Positions 49,339-61,640 of a stretch of DNA of 64,000 bases are shown piece by piece (within the stretch, counting starts at the first letter, position 1; each line of letters starts with the position of its first letter). Source of the DNA: Dipetalonema caudispina (taxonomy: Eukaryota > Nematoda > Chromadorea > Rhabditida > Onchocercidae); NCBI GenBank assembly GCA_013365325.1, contig JABVXV010000008.1:310001-374000 (forward strand). The letters are read 5' to 3'. The translations under genes were made by a program, and so were the position numbers. The notes beneath the pieces are model-generated. The model saw only the letters and a program-made list of their open reading frames with translations, was not told the DNA's origin and did no database searches.

Positions 49339-52300
49339 TCATCGTTCCAGTAAAGTATCATTGCCGTTCAAATGTGTACTATCCGTTACAGCCATCGTTT
49401 CAGATTGCTCTTCCATACGAGCTTTATAACGGCCGAACATTACATTAATAATTTCACCAACTAATAAATCACCGCCATTTGTCTGCAACGAAACATGTAT
49501 CATCAGGATATTGATGAAAATTCTGGGATCTTAAAAATCATAGGCCTCACCTAACTTGCTCACTAGACCGCACCAACTTAAACGGCATGAATTTAATTTG
49601 CAACAGTAATGATCCGACTAAACGCCAATGATAATGATAATACGGTCAAATGCGAACTGATGAATAAACTGATATCAAACCTCGATAAGTCGCAAAATGA
49701 AGACACCATCAGGTCGCAGAAATCTTTTGATAAAGTCATGAAGATATTTTTCCGTTTTCGGATCCCTGAAATCCGAAACAGCACCAGCACACCGCAAATA
49801 ACGTATTACAAATTGCCGCTGATTCGATGCAAGCATCAGTGCGAAAAAGTAATACAGCAACGATAAAACTGATAAAATTCCAACCAATACAAACCACCAC
49901 CTATAATTAATAATCTTATGATGAAGAGCAATGGATGTTACCTGAGAAATATTGATCGCAAATTTTCTAAGATCAGTGGAAAAAAGGAAAATAATATGTT
50001 TACCATAAGAAAATGTATACTTTCTCGTTGAACATATTAATCATCAAGACACATTGCACCGTCCAACGATGAATATTACCCAGTACACGAATCTGAATTT
50101 GTAATTTTCATAAAAATACACCAAAGTATATCGATCTGATCGCATGGTCAATTTCCTTTCATCATAGCTTTCTCACTGCTTATAAATTAAGTTTAAAAAC
50201 CGTTTAAAAAAAAAAAAAATCTAGAGTGAAATCGATTAGCAGCAAATAATTAACCAACATGAAAGTCGCACATTGTAACTCGAGGGAAATGTCCAGATTC
50301 ACTCCATTCCTTGCCACGCCATATATCAGAAAGAATGCCCGCACCCCAGAGAGTATACTGCGGTCCGAGGAATGCATTCAGAATGACGAATTGTAAAATC
50401 ACATTCACCACATACAGCAACTATTGTTATAAAAATTAAAATATGAATTTTATCAAATGAATAGGAAGTGGAACTTTAAGTTCTACTGAAATATGGGAAA
50501 TTGAAAAGTGAAACTCGTAGGGTAACAATAATATATTCTTATTCATATCTATCACATAGATGCAAAAGGACGCACTTTAGTAAAGAGATATAAAGCAATC
50601 AGATAAACTCCACTTCGTTTACCAAGACGAAAGAAACCGAACGATCCTTAAAAATTGGAAAACTTCTGTGAAATGATCGGTGATAATTTCATAACTTTAA
50701 TAAAAGTTTGCTCGATGAATAATTAATTGACATATCTCTTTACATTAAATAGCTTAAAATGTGGTTGATTCTAAATTATAATTTTTAATTTGAACTGAAA
50801 CAAAACGATTAAGATAATCTTTAGTATCAAATGTCCATTTTAAAAATGAATAGAAAGATAGACCAGTTCGGAGCTCTCTTTGCATATCCAATGCATCACG
50901 TAAATGATCTACAGCTATATGCACTTGTGCAAGTCGAGAACTTTTGTCGAACTTTTTTTTCACCATTGCCGCTGAATTCAAAATTCCTTTCACGTTGATA
51001 CCTGCAATGAATGATTTGACTGTATGACCGGAAAATCCGAAAATCTACCTGATTTCTTGAACAACAACTCAAGCGAAGTTCGGAAATTTTTTGTAAATAA
51101 TTATGATTTTTCAAAATTTAAAAAGAATTAGGAAGATGGAAAACAAAAATTCGTTGCCTGTATGAGAATTCATTGTTCGCCAAACAATGGACGGGAAATA
51201 AAATAGAAATGCTTGCAATGCCAAAACAATTGGTACCCATTGATAGTAACCAATAACCTAATACACAGTAGCATGTATATTTCGGAGTTATTTTTGACCA
51301 ATCAAATTTTTAATTTAATTTCTGATGTGACAGAAGCTACTTCTCACCTATAAACATCGAGAAGAAACTGAAACAAACTGATTAACTTAACAAGATAAGT
51401 AAGGAACCCTTCTTCAAAGCAGTGTCATCAGGCTAGAAACAAACAGAATGCCAATTTAGTAAAATCGGCATCACTGAAGTATCACGATGACATTCGGCGG
51501 TGAAGCTAATCATTCATTTTGGTGGTAACGGATATTACAGTGAAATATGATCAGTTGTCAACACGATGAAAGAGAGTAAATTAAAAATTTCAACATTGTT
51601 GTTTAGCAAATATATGAAGCAGAAAAGAGTAGAAAATAATATGGAAACGAACCGACTCATCTCTTTGCGAATATTCATGTGGTATTTCGCTATCTAAAGG
51701 TATGTAATAACTTCCTTTGATAAAACAATAAGTTTCTGTGTATCTGGAAAAGAGTAGCACCAAAATGTACTGGAAGCAAATGTTACCAATTATCTGTCTC
51801 ATCTTAATTAAAAACTACTCCCACCGCGGCCTTTAACAAAACTAGGGTTGAAATAAAACGGTCTTCTCGATCGATAGGAGTCGGATATGTTGGGATGGAT
51901 TGATATGATCAAGACCTCGAAGTATGTTTGCAAAAAATTTCTCTTATGTCTTTTGTATAGTACAATAATATACGGTATTAAGTACAATTTCAGTCTTCAA
52001 AAAATATGGCGGATTTTCAGCAGAGCAATCAATGATTAAAAACAAAGGTAAGGAAAGATAAGAATCATGCTACTAACACTTTACTTACTTTTCCCATGCT
52101 CCAGTGAACTGCGCAGGTACCCAACACTGAAATATAACTTCTATGAAATTCAACCGCTTTATTATGATCAAACATTTCTCGTACAACTCAACCTCTAATA
52201 AATGTGTTAGAAATTCCTTGAAGATCTCAAAACTGTATGTTTGCTTGAAGATTTATATTAGTTGCCCGGACATATTTTCTATTAAATATATACCGGATAC

Positions 52301-52500
52301 AGTGCGAACGAGCAATAAATTTTAATTGAACAAAACAGACTCACCTGAATCGGCTTGCCAACATATTGTGTTGCAGCAAGGGTAAACGCAGTAAGTACAA
52401 TAATCAGTGCAGTGTATTGATAATTGAGTCGATCGATAATATCATTTGATTGATAACTACGGTGAAATTTCGACAGATATGGTGCTATTACGCCGATCAT
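49339..52500 (-). CDS. Innexin (gap-junction channel subunit)
   Basis: Ten exons in transcript order: 52500-52345, 52126-52089, 51743-51653, 51257-51158, 51001-50864, 50646-50576, 50420-50259, 50092-50004, 49900-49681, 49482-49339, giving 402 residues with every phase consistent. Innexins oligomerise into invertebrate gap junctions and hemichannels. Family signatures: [46 protein letters not shown], the hallmark [111 protein letters not shown] and NGGDLL. Four membrane spans and the extracellular cysteines are present. The intron after exon 4 has a GC donor (ACAG|gcaacg). The start ATG at 52500 follows an acceptor (ATTTCAG, 52522) with an open frame, so upstream exons are possible. Which inx paralogue this is cannot be told by eye. 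Confidence 0.95.
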
Positions 52501-54098
52501 CGTCCCTACAAATCCAATACCCTGAAATTTCTTCGTTCAGTACTGTCAGGGAACCAAACATATGCGAGCGTAACAATGGGTAAATTTCCCCGAAATTTTA
52601 AATATAATTGGGAATATTGCCGAACAAAAAGTACTGAATGCTTCATTCCGGTAATTATTGGTTTTTCAGGCAGGTATGACATTTATGGGGACTATTATGA
52701 CGGTATTAGAACGAATTCACTAGGATACTCTTTTTGTTGTTCAGATGTGGGCGCATCTTGCCTCTTAAGCGTTATTGGTCAAATTGGTACTGATCTCTGT
52801 TTTCTTATTAGCTTGTTTGAAGTTTTAAATGATAATTTTTCAGGCTTAATATGGCATTATTCAGCTATTACCATTATTACCTTATCGTTCGATAACGACG
52901 TGGCGCAAGTGTTTCATAAGAAAATCACGTGTCAACTAAAAAAATGACGATACAGCCTAACCCTGGCCTCTTGTACAATGCTCACAGAGAGAATCATAAC
53001 CTTGGAACCTACAGTTTTTCGAATCCTTGTAAAAAATATAATAACAAAATACGAAATTTGTGGAATGAGTCTAAATTCGATACTGTTGACAGAACACGAC
53101 TTGTTTATAAAATGCTGCTGCTGATCGATTAAATGTGAGAATGACGGTCGCAAGCTTCAAGGTTATTCATTCCTGTCATTCTCGACCTATGCTGAGTTAA
53201 TTCATAGAAAAAGGTCAAGTCCTCGGAACTTGCTTTTTTGAAGTTAAACAGATCGCTGCTGCAGCAGTAAACAAAAATAACATACTGAATGAAAAAAAAA
53301 AAATTAGCCTTCGGAATCTATGGATAGTAAGGGATACGGAAGAGGAACAGGACGGAGAGGATCACTTCTTACTCGCAAATCGGTATCATCAAGAAAAGGA
53401 AAATATGTTAGCGATTTCTATTTCTATACATTTAGGTATGCATACAAAAAGCTTCGATAATAGAAGGCTGAAATGGTGAAGAGTGACAGACGAATGTGAG
53501 TCATTGTCTATCAACACTACATGTGTGATCCATCTGTCAACACGACATGTGATCGATCTGACGAGGGACATATATCGAACTGTGCTGCGAGTCTCAATCA
53601 CTTTTATTTAAAGATGAAAATAGACTAAAATAATTGCAATTACGCTAATGCATGCGAAATCAATCGATCATCAGTTGGAAAGAGTGAGGTGTGCCATGTG
53701 ATGAGACAAGTTCCGCCATATATCGAGCTGTGCAACATCTCAGATCGTTCACTATCTATCGTATATTTCTTATGAAAGTGTAAATTTTATTCATTCAACA
53801 TTCTGCATAAACTGCTCTATTGATCGGTGTATGTTTGTTTACTTCCTTCCTTCCTTGTTTGTCGATCTATCCTACTCTGCAGAAATTCCATATAACAAAT
53901 ACACTGCAATAATCAGTAAATCGGAATATCGGATACGATTATTTCATCCGTCAATACCGTATATCATACTTACAAAATGAAGGCAGACCCAAATTGAATT
54001 TTGGCCCAGTTTTGAGCAGAAGAAATATCGTCTAAAAACGGAAGAGAGGGATCGGATTCGTTCCTGTCTACAAGTAGGAGCGGATCTGTAGAATTCAT
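52501..54098 (-). CDS. Possible upstream exons: innexin N-terminal extension or separate gene
   Basis: Minus-strand exon 54098-53974 starts with ATG (MNSTDPLLLVDRNE...) and ends at a perfect donor (CATTTT|gtaagt). It joins in phase to 53284-53230, giving a membrane-like FGSAFIFMLFLFTAAAAICL. With a weak donor (CAA|gttccg) this could join in phase to 52521-52501 and then the innexin start exon, adding 67 residues. An extra membrane span would be unusual for an innexin, so it may instead be a separate gene whose later exons I did not find. Confidence 0.3.
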
Positions 54099-54161
54099 TT
54101 CATATCGACTGAAACACAATCCAGACGGTTTCCATAAATTTATAAACAGCAAAGATCTCAT

Positions 54162-56242
54162 AGATCTCTCTGTTATCTGCTAACCAACAACCTCTACTTG
54201 AACACTTATTTGAAGGCAAACTGTCACAGCTTATTTATGCGCCATTAAGTATCAGTTTAACAGTTCATGAATAAGCTCAGTCAACATATCACGGTAATTA
54301 ATCGAACAAGTCAATAACACCGCACAGGATCATCTGTCCTATCGTCTAAATAAATCATAAAGGATTTATAGTTTATGGAAGCACTTATACTGCACTGCAC
54401 TTCAGAAAATGCGCCATGCGACTTTCCTCTACCCTTTCCTGCGACAATTCTATGCAGTATTCATTCCTTCTAAGTATTTTAGGATAGCGCTTAATATCGA
54501 AAAACCATGTAATTTTTACCGAGAACTTATCTGTCAAGTGGTTATGACTGATTAGCACCACAAAGGTGCACTTGTGCATATCAACCGCCCGAAACAGTAA
54601 ATATTTGGAAGAAGTAAAACTTTAATTCTATTAGAAATCAATCAAGAAATTTAGTCATTCATAATGAGTTTTGATAAAAACAAATATTAAGAATGCAGAT
54701 CAGCTTTTCAAAATAATTATAGGTATTTTTTGGAGCAGGAAAACACAATTTTGGAGGATTTGAAGAGGCCTGATATGATATGGGAAATTTTAAAAGAAAT
54801 TGGGTAACTGAGAAGCATCAGAATGACATGCCTATTAAAAAGCAAAGAAGACTGTTTACCTATTACCTTTCTCAACATGTTACTTGATGTTTCCTTCCTT
54901 TTTCAAGCGATTCATTGGTCAGTGAAGCTATAAGACAAGGTTTTAATGATACCATCAAATTTTCAATTTATCAGTTTGGATAAGTGCTTTCCGCAAAGCG
55001 AGTTAAAACTATGCAAACATATTTCTAATCAGGTGTCTACTTGCGTTATTTAATCAATTATTTATAATAATGCATTTTATAAACGATCAGAAACATCTAT
55101 ATCTCAACAAAAATTTCCCTCGAAATAAAAACAGCCCAATTGCTTCCATACTATTGCTAGGCCATAAGTTTATAGAGAAAGGTTCAACCAATAACTTTCT
55201 ACTTAGCAAATCTGACTTAACTAATGAGGAATGAAATTGTCATGATTCTCATTAGCCATAAGATTGTCAAGAACAAGATCCGATGTAAGGTTCATTTTAG
55301 CTTGGTTAGCTATGTTGTGCATAAAACCTTGGAACTGATTCATTAACATCAATATAATGTCAGGATACCGTGATTAAATGTGGAAATCATTAAAATTCAG
55401 GGCTAACTTAGTCAGTAAAGAATTAATGGTATCTTAACAGTGAATATTTTTGGAGCAAATCTGCTGCTTTGTAAACCCGAGAAAAATGGGCCAAGGTTTG
55501 CTTTTATTGAAAGTTAATCTTCTTAGCCTATTCTTTTATTAAAAAACAATTTGGCTGTCTTTAGACATAACATTGATGCATCCATCCAGTATGACATTTA
55601 AACAACGGAAGACCTCCTTTGCCATTCACCTTTACCAATAGCATTTCAATAAAAATAGGACTCTCATTTTTCATATTATCCACAATCGTGATGATCCACT
55701 ACTATCATAGTAACCTATCGACATTGTGTCACTAATACGAACCAACCGGAGGACAAAGCTTTGAGGGCGGTTTCTTTCAAATGTGAAAATGTTTGTTGCT
55801 GAAAAAATGAGAAAAAAATTAGGTGGAAAAAGTAGTGATGAAAAAATTTAAATATACTGGACGGGATTTATTAAAAATTTTAGATGCCATTCATCTTCTG
55901 TAGAAGAGAGGAGAAGGGAGACACTGGGAATATTCCGAGATGTAGTTGTTCCTCTTTTGAATATTTTTCATTATCACACATTCATAACCTCCTATGACTG
56001 AAGTAACTAATCTCTTCCTACTGTCAAACCTATTTCTTTCTTTTACTATCACACTCTCTTTATTATTTTGAAATGTTCTATTTTTAGTAAGTTATTACCA
56101 GTCATGTGGTGGGAGTGCGTGTACCTTGTCTTTGATAATTGCTTATTTAATTGATACAATAAATGACCGAGAGGGATAGTTTCGAAGAAGACTCTGAACG
56201 TTATTTCTCCTTCGATTGGGTTATTTATTACTTTTCGGGTGT
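54162..56242. other. Spacer between innexin region and WDR36
   Basis: No gene recognised on either strand. Divergent promoter space for the minus-strand upstream exons and the plus-strand WDR36 gene. Confidence 0.55.
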
Positions 56243-56253
56243 TTTCGTTGCAG
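56243..56253 (+). promoter_or_regulatory. Probable 5' (trans-)splice acceptor of WDR36
   Basis: TTTTCGTTGCAG-type acceptor ends 10 bp before the start codon, the usual placement of spliced-leader acceptors in nematodes. A conventional 5' UTR intron is the alternative. Confidence 0.45.
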
Positions 56254-56263
56254 ATAATTCTTA

Positions 56264-56627
56264 ATGGAACGGCAACAGAGTCGCCTATTTGTACCATACA
56301 AAGCACTTGGTGAGGTTTGTTCATCTGTTCCACCTGCTTTTCGGGTACTTCCAAGGAAACGAAATGAAAGTTACGTCATTTGTGCTGTCGACAACGTTGT
56401 GATACAGTACCTGTGCGAAAATTTGCGTGTAATATCAGTGAGTAATGTTCTGCCGGCTCGAATTAACATAGTTGCTGCCGACTCTCACTATATTTATGCC
56501 GCCATTGACACAAGAATAGCCGTTTTGTATTTAGCCAGGTATTTAATGAAATATTCATTTCTCAGAGAAGGATTATTTATGTATGAACTTCATATTTCTT
56601 CTTATTTTTTTGAATTTTTATTCTCTC

Positions 56628-56680
<53 letters not shown>

Positions 56681-59600
56681 TTGAGGAATTATGGATAACT
56701 AGAATTTCATTTCAGACAAGTTAAACGATGGTTAGAGATATCTGATAATGTGCGTTGGCTTCTTCCGTTTGGCGACATTCTGGTGGTTGTGGACGTAAAA
56801 AGCTCGATCCATGTGATGGATGTTGAAACTGGTGACGAATTGGTGTTAATTGAAACATCCGGACAGTTCGATTGTTCAGCAATTACTCATCCGGCTACTT
56901 ATCTAAACAAGGTGCTACTGGGATCCAAACAAGGTTGGTTTAAATTTTCTAGAGAATTCACTTCGTTTTTGTATCAAATTACGTTTTTTTTAGAAATTAT
57001 TATCGAGTGAGAATACCATGCATTCGAAATTCATGTTGGATAGTTTTGAATCCGTTTCTTCTACAGTAACTTGATTTAATCCAATGACCTCTCTTAAGGA
57101 ACATTACGCATTGTTAACGTCAAAACTGGCAAACTAATTCATGAATTTGGAAAATCCTTCGAATCGGAAATAACTGTTCTGGAACAGTCACCTGCCATAG
57201 ATGTGGTTGCTGTTGGGTTAAGAAATGGCCAAATTATACTACATAACATTAAATTTGACGAAACGTTGCAGTCGTACATGCAGGATGCACCAGTAACATC
57301 AATTGCATTTAGGTTTTTCTTCTTTCCGAATTTTATTACTTCTGATTTGCGAGGATATTTATGGTCTCTTCAGAATTTTTTCACTTCTATGCTGTTTCTT
57401 TTTTTTCAGCACTCACGAATAATTTTTTCAAATTTCAGTATGTGGAGTTTCTTTTGAAAATTTTTTTTATTTTTGAGATTTCAGGACCGATGGCGAAGAG
57501 ACAATGACTACAGCATCAGAGAACGGAACGCTGGCAGTCTGGAATTTAAATAAACGTTCCCTGTTGGGGCAGTTGCCCGATGCACATAATGGCTGCATTA
57601 CAGGGATATATTACATTAATGGGGAGCCGTTAATGGTTTCAGCAGGAATTGATAATACATTAAAAACTTGGATTAATGACATGGGTGATGGGATGCCCAG
57701 GCAGTTGGTTTTGCTTGATGGACATCAAAAACCAATTACCGCAGTAAAATTTATCGACAGTGAAATGTAAGCTTTTAGTGTTATAATCCTCGCATAGTTT
57801 TTCTGTTTGTATGCTTGCTTTTTCCATCAGAAGGAAGACTCTTGCAATATATTCCAAGAAACATTTTATTAACCTAACGATTTATATTTTCAACAGAAAT
57901 CAATTTTTATTTTTGCTCTGTAGCTATAACCTTCACATAAAAGTTTTCCAGGACAAAGGTTTTTTTTTTTCTTAAATCGACTAGATCCCTAAAATTGGTT
58001 AAATCAAGGAATTTCAGTATCCTTTCATCAAGCTTGGATGGTTCTGTAAGAGCGTTCTCAGTGTCACGTGATACACACAGACAAAAATTAGGTAATGCCG
58101 GTACTATGTCCAGGTAATTTTTATTTATTCATAACTTATGTTTCATCCATATATTCATCTTTGTGTTTTATTTATTTTTAAATATATTTCATTACCTAAC
58201 CCATCATATTCTTCATGTTATTTAATGCACTTCTTTTGATTCTGAAGAATGAAAGCGAAAAAGAAAAAGCGTGATATCGAGAGCATCAAATTGAAACCGG
58301 TGATTGAAATGGATGTGGGATTAGCGCGGGAAGCAGCTTGGGACAATGTCATGTGCCGTCATATTGATACAGCCCCAGTGACGACATGGACCACAAGGAA
58401 ACAAGCCCTGGGAACATATCGCGTTTGTTTGTTTGGAGTTTTAGTGTTCATTTTTGATGTTTTATATAATGTTATGAATTCTTCACTTCGCATAACTTGA
58501 TTTCAAAATTTATCATTTTTTGGTGTTTCTATAGGAAGTGTTGAATTTAAGCAAAACATCAATGAATCCAAAATATCCCTTTTAAAACTCCTGTTTTTTT
58601 TTTCAGTTGCTTCATAAGAGATTCGTAACTAAGCCACATCTCGTATCTGCTTGCGCATCAGCTATATGCATCTCATCATGTGGTAACTTCGGTTTAATTG
58701 GATACACGACTGGCCACATTGATTGTTTCAACTTGCAGAGTGGACAACACAGGAAAACTTTCTTTTGCAATAAAGAAGATGAAAAAGCTCACCAATCTGC
58801 CGTTCGAGGACTGGCACTTGACATGCTCAATAGGCAACTCGTAAGTAATAAGTCTTTTTGGTCATTGCTCTCTAGTTTTATTAAAAATCGAAAATATTTC
58901 TCAAGCAAATGCTGAACCCGCTGTATCTGTTCTTAGTTGTTTTGCAGTTTTTACTTCGATTACTAGTAAGTAATGCGGTAATGCATGTAACATTATTTTT
59001 TACTTTGAATGAATTTTTGTATTTGTAGATCTCAGCTGAACATAATGGAATGATTCGATTTTGGGATTTCCGTAACACGAAGTTGGTAGCTGAAATGCAA
59101 GTTCCATCACCAGTTATCCGGTTTTGTATGAGCGGTAATAACTCACTGTTAGCTCTTGGTGTAGGAAATGGTTCGATTGGTGTGGTGGACACTTTGTGCC
59201 GAAAACTCGTTAGGATCATAAATGGAGCCCATCGATCAGTCTTTACCGCTTTGGGATTTTCACCTGACGGTAAATGGCTTGTCAGTGCTGATGACGAGGG
59301 CTTCATTAAAGTTCGTTTTTTCTTTCTAATATTTCCATTCCTGTATTTTATTTTGAAAACTTGGAATATTTTTCACTTCATAAAAGCTTAAACTTGTTTT
59401 ACTGTGTTTACTGTCAGATCAGTTATCTGGGTTTAGATTTGGGATCTTATTGCGAATAACCTGATTGATGTTATGAAGTGTGAATTGCACTGCATATCAT
59501 TTTGCTTCTCACCAAGTGGAGAATATTTGGCTACGTGTCACCACGAGCAAAAGAGCATATATATCTGGGCTAATAAAGCATTTTTCATTCCTGTAAATGC

Positions 59601-61148
59601 TTTGAAAGCACTGCCATTGGATTACGTTCCCAAGCGTTCTTTAGCTCTACCTGTGCGAAGGTATGCTTATTATTGAGTAAACATTAGAAGTAGAAGGTAT
59701 GCAATCGCAAATAAAACGAAATGAAGAGTAATCATTAGTCGACAAACTCAAAACATAAAATATTGTTGCTGAAGGGGAATAGATTGTTTTACTTCCAATT
59801 ATAAATATTTTTGAATAGTACAATATTACTAAATTATTGAAATAGAACAGGTTTTAGATGTTAATCGGAAAGCTTTCTCTTTAGGAACTTAGAGGATGAA
59901 GTGCAGTGTTTAGTGGAAGAGACAGAAGTGCCTATGGAAATTGCTTGTGAAAATGTACAAAAAGTGAATCAGGTAATAAGTTTTTAAAAAAGACAAAAAT
60001 ATGTTGGTACCTTTTTTTGCTCGCATTATCTCAGGTTTTAAAATTCAAAATTGCTGGACTAGAATGAGAATTCTCAGAAATTTAAGATGGAAAATTATAA
60101 AAGTGTTGTTTTTTATTAGACATAACAAATAAATTAAGGTTGAAAGCCTTGTAACCTTGTCGGGTTTGGCACCTTCACGCTGGATGAATCTGCCATATCT
60201 GGATGTAATTCGAGAACGAAATAAACCAATCGAACCGGCTCGAAAACCAAAAACTGCACCGTTTTTCTTACCGGCAGTGTCAACTCTTGATGGTTTCGAG
60301 TTTGAAAAGGTGGATGTTGGTGCTGATGACGCTGAGCGACGGAATGTTTTAATGGCGAAACGAAGTGCCCTAGAGATTGAATCGTCTTTCGCGCAAACTT
60401 TATTACAGTAGGTCTTCCTGTTTTCCGAAAGCTATGTATTCAAGTGCTTCATCTAAACTATCGGATGCATTGGATTGATTTTTTATGAAGAATGGAGATT
60501 ATATTTTAGCTTAAACTGATTTAAAGAAACCAGGGAATAAGCAGGAGTTCAAGCAACGTGTTTATTTACAGGGCTTCAGACGATGCTGACTTCATCACTG
60601 CATTTGAATCCTTGAAGTGGATGAGTATCTCCACGATAGATTTTCAAATTCACATACTGCCAGAAAGGGTGAGTTGTGATTTTTTGCATCTTTTTTTGAT
60701 TATGTAAATTTAAGCAATTCATTCATTTTACCTTATTTATAGGACTTCGGATATATGCTTACTTCATCATTTCAGGTTTAAATAAAACCAGTTAAATGCA
60801 GGTTTTCGTAGGAATTTTAGATCAAGGTGTAATAAAGGTTGCAACTTTTTTTCAACAGGGATTGTGTCTTTCGGTCAGTAGATTTCATTTCAGGCCCTGA
60901 GCAGTTTTTTGAAAATGCTTCTCACAGTCCTCAGGAATCATCGCGATTTTGAACTTGTGCAAGCCTATTTAGCTGCTTTCTTGAAAATCAATCGAAACAA
61001 GCTATGGGTTAGCTGTATTAAGGATGATGATTTGGATAGAACATTGGGCGAAGTAAATGATGAACTGAAGAAGAGTTGGGAAGAAATTGATCGATTGATG
61101 CTTCATAATGCTACTTTGCTGCAGTGGATAAAAACAGCTCTGTTATAG
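56264..61148 (+). CDS. WDR36: WDR36/UTP21, small-subunit processome WD40 protein
   Basis: Thirteen exons: 56264-56538, 56716-56933, 57099-57312, 57485-57766, 58018-58113, 58248-58422, 58607-58840, 59029-59310, 59437-59660, 59885-59972, 60139-60407, 60572-60668, 60894-61148, giving 902 residues. Phases match and the length is close to human WDR36/UTP21. Nucleolar UTP-B component needed for U3-dependent 18S rRNA processing. Repeated WD40 strands: SENGTLAVWNLNKRSLLGQL, SAGIDNTLKTWIND, SAEHNGMIRFWDFRNTKL, FSPDGKWLVSADDEG, FSPSGEYLATCHHE and YIWAN, preceded by a basic KKKKRD linker. Specific landmarks: CGNFGLIGYTTGHIDCFNLQ, LPLDYVP, LAPSRWMNLPYLDVIRERNK and the Utp21 C-terminal domain HRDFELVQAYLAAFLKI ending IKTALL. 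ABCF1 starts 492 bp downstream on the same strand. Start: first ATG after the acceptor. Confidence 0.96.
56631..56676. repeat. (AT)23 microsatellite
   Basis: 46 bp of uninterrupted AT dinucleotides in the first intron of WDR36. Likely length-polymorphic. Confidence 0.95.
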
Positions 61149-61640
61149 CAGTCGTATTATAGAAGCTCTATTGCAGAAATCGAATTTGTCGTCGTTCTTG
61201 TTGTTGTTGAATTTGTTGTAAATATGTCGGGTATATATTGGATATTTATGTTTAATTTTTTGAGTATTATGTTTGTTTTTTTTTTTTGTTTTTTGTTTGT
61301 TTTTTGATTCATGAATTGTATTGAATTAGATTTACAAAATAATGTCTTTAAATTTCTGTACTCGTTTTACTTCTGTCGGTGCGCATGCTACCTATAATTT
61401 TTTTCTGAAAATCCAAGTATGCCTGAACTTTTTAGTGTGAGCTTCGTTTTTATCTGATCCTGAAGTGATTCCGTTTATACACAGGAATGGATCTGCTGTC
61501 TGAGGAGAAATCCCTGATTTTTCCTATTTTTATAATGAAGCAATAGTCTGGCGCAGAGGAGACTCATCATGCATTCTTGTAAATTAGTTGATTTCAGGTA
61601 GCAGAGCCTTGTTTTGAGGCTCTAATAATTTACGTACAAA
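61149..61640. other. Spacer between WDR36 and ABCF1
   Basis: 492 bp with T-rich runs (61270-61302) and a GATTTCAG acceptor ending at about 61598, 43 bp before the ABCF1 start, consistent with trans-splicing of ABCF1. No gene. Confidence 0.5.

Noticed and set aside
52450..52947. 165-codon plus-strand ORF
   Set aside because: It is antisense to the innexin start exon and overlaps its upstream region, with no recognisable family. Likely a shadow ORF.
56049..56354. 101-codon minus-strand ORF
   Set aside because: Overlaps the WDR36 first exon antisense, with no family motif.
58881..59306. 141-codon minus-strand ORF
   Set aside because: Antisense to a confident WDR36 exon.
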